In this document: in pieces, positions 12,480-12,602 of the stretch
How the letters are laid out: each line of letters begins with the position of its first letter
Numbering within the stretch: the stretch's first letter is position 1
Source of the DNA: Candidatus Wirthbacteria bacterium CG2_30_54_11
GTDB lineage: Bacteria; Patescibacteriota; CG2-30-54-11
Assembly: GCA_001873755.1 (NCBI GenBank)
Contig: MNZT01000028.1
Span: forward strand, 1-12,602
DNA: 12,602 bases
Reading direction: 5' to 3'
Translations under genes and position numbers: made by a program
Notes under the pieces: generated by a model
What the model was told of the DNA's origin: nothing
The model's database searches: none
What the model saw: only the letters and a program-made list of their open reading frames with translations

Positions 12480-12602
12480 ATGATGAGCTTCAAAAGTAAA
12501 CGAGAATACATCAAGGAGATCAGGGATAAATATAAACGATCCTCACGATCTCAAAAAAGCCAACTCCTCCAGGATGTCAGTGATATCACCGGGTATCATC
12601 GG
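12480..12602 (+). mobile_element. N-terminal part of an IS transposase (runs off the window)
   Basis: An open frame of 41 codons to the window edge, starting ATGATG after a perfect AGGAGG site (12466-12470 region). The peptide begins MMSFKSKREYIKEIRDKYKR and continues with a basic helix ending in ITGYHR. This is the N-terminal pattern of a family of DDE-type integrase-like transposases whose next residues usually read KYAIRLL. It is divergent from the mutase operon. Only the N-terminal helix-turn-helix region is visible, so the IS family and intactness are undetermined. Confidence 0.7.

Noticed and set aside
1..12602. Recoded TGA (as in Gracilibacteria/Absconditabacteria)
   Set aside because: TGA ends HMG-CoA reductase, the RAYT, the deaminase and the crotonase at the expected lengths, and conserved Trp positions use TGG.

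Overview
The window looks like a chromosome segment of an uncultured bacterium, with moderate-to-high G+C and the standard genetic code (TGA is used as a stop by several intact genes). The first gene resembles the short DUF5663-type coiled-coil proteins I associate with Patescibacteria (CPR) genomes. The archaeal-style HMG-CoA reductase, split mutase and many intergenic palindromes also fit a candidate-phylum organism, but I cannot fix the taxonomy from the sequence alone.

Layout. Two genes read rightwards at the left end: a small coiled-coil protein (10-513) and a class I HMG-CoA reductase (629-1837) with its own promoter. From 1847 to 12149 every gene reads leftwards. In transcription order these are the methylmalonyl-CoA mutase small and large subunits, the MeaB/ArgK chaperone GTPase, a Phd/RelE-type toxin-antitoxin pair, a cobalamin adenosyltransferase, a thiolase-like enzyme, a DUF35-DUF362 fusion protein, a FabG-like reductase, a cytidine deaminase, a REP-associated tyrosine transposase (RAYT), a crotonase (enoyl-CoA hydratase family) and a broken membrane-protein gene. 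At the right edge a transposase gene starts on the plus strand.

How the genes fit together. Mutase, MeaB and adenosyltransferase form a coenzyme B12 module: CobO makes adenosylcobalamin, MeaB loads and protects the mutase, and the mutase interconverts succinyl-CoA and methylmalonyl-CoA. The thiolase-like enzyme, FabG-like reductase and crotonase could perform C-C bond chemistry, 3-keto reduction and hydration/dehydration on acyl-CoA thioesters. DUF35 proteins are known partners of thiolase-family enzymes, including in the archaeal mevalonate pathway, and an archaeal-style HMG-CoA reductase lies nearby. The window shows no HMG-CoA synthase, propionyl-CoA carboxylase or methylmalonyl-CoA epimerase.

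The most striking non-coding structure lies ahead of the mutase operon (12194-12367, minus strand). It has a near-consensus sigma70 promoter, a possible 18-residue leader peptide rich in His, Arg and Phe, and four segments able to form mutually exclusive 1:2, 2:3 and 3:4 hairpins, the last followed by a T run. This is the architecture of a ribosome-mediated transcription attenuator. Other points worth attention are REP palindromes beside the RAYT, one of which lies inside the crotonase coding sequence; the DUF35-DUF362 fusion; loss of the second catalytic Cys in the thiolase-like protein; and several further palindromic repeat families.
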